Assembly: GCA_963930655.1 (NCBI GenBank)
Contig: OZ005602.1
Span: 28,223,840-28,287,839 of the forward strand
Direction of reading: 5' to 3'
DNA length: 64,000 bases
From: Myrica gale
Lineage: Eukaryota; Streptophyta; Magnoliopsida; Fagales; Myricaceae
This document shows, piece after piece, positions 62,801 through 64,000 of this stretch. The position numbers were made by a program, and so were the translations under genes. Within the stretch, counting starts at the first letter, position 1. The number at the start of each line of letters is the position of its first letter. The notes under the pieces were generated by a model, which was not told the origin of the DNA, made no database searches, and saw nothing but the letters and a program-made list of their open reading frames with translations.

Positions 62801-64000
62801 GCTGATACTGAAATGTGGCAATTAGATCCTACGAGACTACATATTCTGAAAATGTTAGTAAAATAACTTCGTTCTCAATAGTTTCAAAAATTATTTACAT
62901 TAGTTTTTGTGTAAGAAAAATCATAAGATGATCTAATCTAAAAGGAGATTTATGCCTAAGATAATCTTTTATATTAATTCTACTAAGATCGAATTATGAC
63001 CCATAATTTTCTCGAACAAAATCCATTGAAGATGGATGTTGAGTAAAAGATCTGTAGATATGCAGGAACCAGCTAAACCAAACTGTTCGTCACTTTGTCA
63101 CTTCACTTGAATGGTTGGTGCATATCTAATGGGCTAGCTACTCCTCCATCACCACCTTCATTGGACGGCCTTTTGGGACCCATTCCCTGTCTGCCAGCTG
63201 AGGCACACTAGTATCATCCAAAACATGCAATTACAGATATACAAGGTGATGTTCGGTTAAGATGTTTTGTGAGAAATTTTTGTATTTTGAGAATTTTTAT
63301 GTGATGTTAACTTTATTGGTATGCGTGTTTTAGTTATATTTATGTGGTATGAAAAATGATGTTTGGTTGTAAAATCCTGAGGTTTCAAAAAATCCTGAAG
63401 ATTTTTTTGTAAACGAACATGCTATAAGTTTCAACCACACATCTTTGATCTTAATGGGTGAGTTTTTGGAAATTTGGACAAGCGAAGCTCGAAATTGAAA
63501 CCTGGCAATTTTGCCACAGACAACACATTATTGTCGTAATCATGGACTGATGGACATGTTATCCGAGGTGATTGCAGACAGTGATCGAATTACAAGACAG
63601 GCCAAACCAAGCTAACCTACTTTTCCAGCTAGCTAGGCCTAGAAGAGCCTCCATCTTTGCCGCTGTGATCTAATCGGGGGTATGTTCGTTTTCACCATTT
63701 TTTCAGGATTCTAAGTATATTCACAATTCTACCACCGAACATATTCAGAATTCAAACACAAAAACCAATACATTTTACACAATCTCCAATAACTTTTTAA
63801 TTTTTTACTCAACATAAATTTTCTCTCTCTATACTTTTTCACATAACTCCAATATTTTTTTATTAAACAATTACATCAAATCATTTCTCTCTCTACTTTA
63901 CACAAACACCAATAAAACACTATTCAACATAAAAATTCACAACTTCTCTAAAATCCTACATTTTTTCTCAAAACGAACGTCACCCAGGAATAGCTCTTCT
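62801..64000. other. Intergenic, MITE-rich right edge
   Basis: AT-rich. It holds a MITE-like stretch at about 63247-63425 related to 40917-40980, and the MITE at 63676-63985. No gene is recognised. Confidence 0.5.
63676..63985 (+). mobile_element. MITE (GTTCG-terminus family), copy B
   Basis: The left end GGGGGTATGTTCGTTTT and the inverted right end GGGTGACGTTCGTTTTGAG form imperfect terminal repeats. The inner 63734-63980 is over 90% identical by eye to the reverse complement of 41211-41460. Confidence 0.75.

Overview
The window is nuclear DNA of a flowering plant, most likely a woody eudicot. The evidence is GT-AG introns, plant-specific families (MIZ1, LNK, retinoblastoma-related), plant site II (TGGGCC) and ABRE promoter motifs, and AT-rich gaps holding MITEs, hAT, LINE, SINE and copia-like remnants. 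I found no prokaryotic or organellar sequence, no CRISPR array and no new multi-gene system.

Layout from left to right. 0-8.5 kb: a single-exon MIZ1-family gene (minus) and a five-exon LNK3-like clock coactivator (minus). 8.5-13.5 kb: a MITE-rich intergenic stretch with a G-box/ABRE cluster, then CFAP20/BUG22 (plus, five exons). 15.2-26 kb: a complete 21-exon THO complex subunit 1 gene, HPR1/THO1 (minus), with a fold-back element in one intron. 27.4-32.1 kb: the GPI mannosyltransferase PIGM/PNT1 (minus), whose last exon carries a frameshift. 32.4-34.6 kb: SF3B5 (plus), head to head with PIGM. 36.1-39.3 kb: only the last two coding exons of RNA polymerase I subunit NRPA2 (minus), frameshifted in the zinc-finger region, with a hAT element in the intron. 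39.4-42.2 kb: LTR, minisatellite and MITE remnants. 42.4-48.2 kb: an ERI2-like exonuclease with a C-terminal GRF zinc finger (plus). 50.5-57.9 kb: an intact 18-exon RETINOBLASTOMA-RELATED gene (minus) with E2F-type sites upstream. 58-64 kb: gene-poor, with MITEs, a LINE 3' tail and a broken two-exon PRMT3 fragment cut by a hAT end.

Most intact genes here are housekeeping nuclear functions: mRNP packaging (HPR1), splicing (SF3B5), RNA processing (ERI-like), cell-cycle control (RBR1) and ER GPI synthesis (PIGM). They look like an ordinary gene neighbourhood with no shared pathway. The most interesting structure is a duplicated promoter plus first exon. One copy starts HPR1. The other lies upstream of PIGM, and if spliced to it would extend PIGM in frame. 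Second is a 0.5-kb stretch with three separate LINE-tail insertions, each flanked by its own 14-15 bp target-site duplication. I derived exon boundaries by hand from splice consensus, frame continuity and remembered family sequences. No alignment or search was run.
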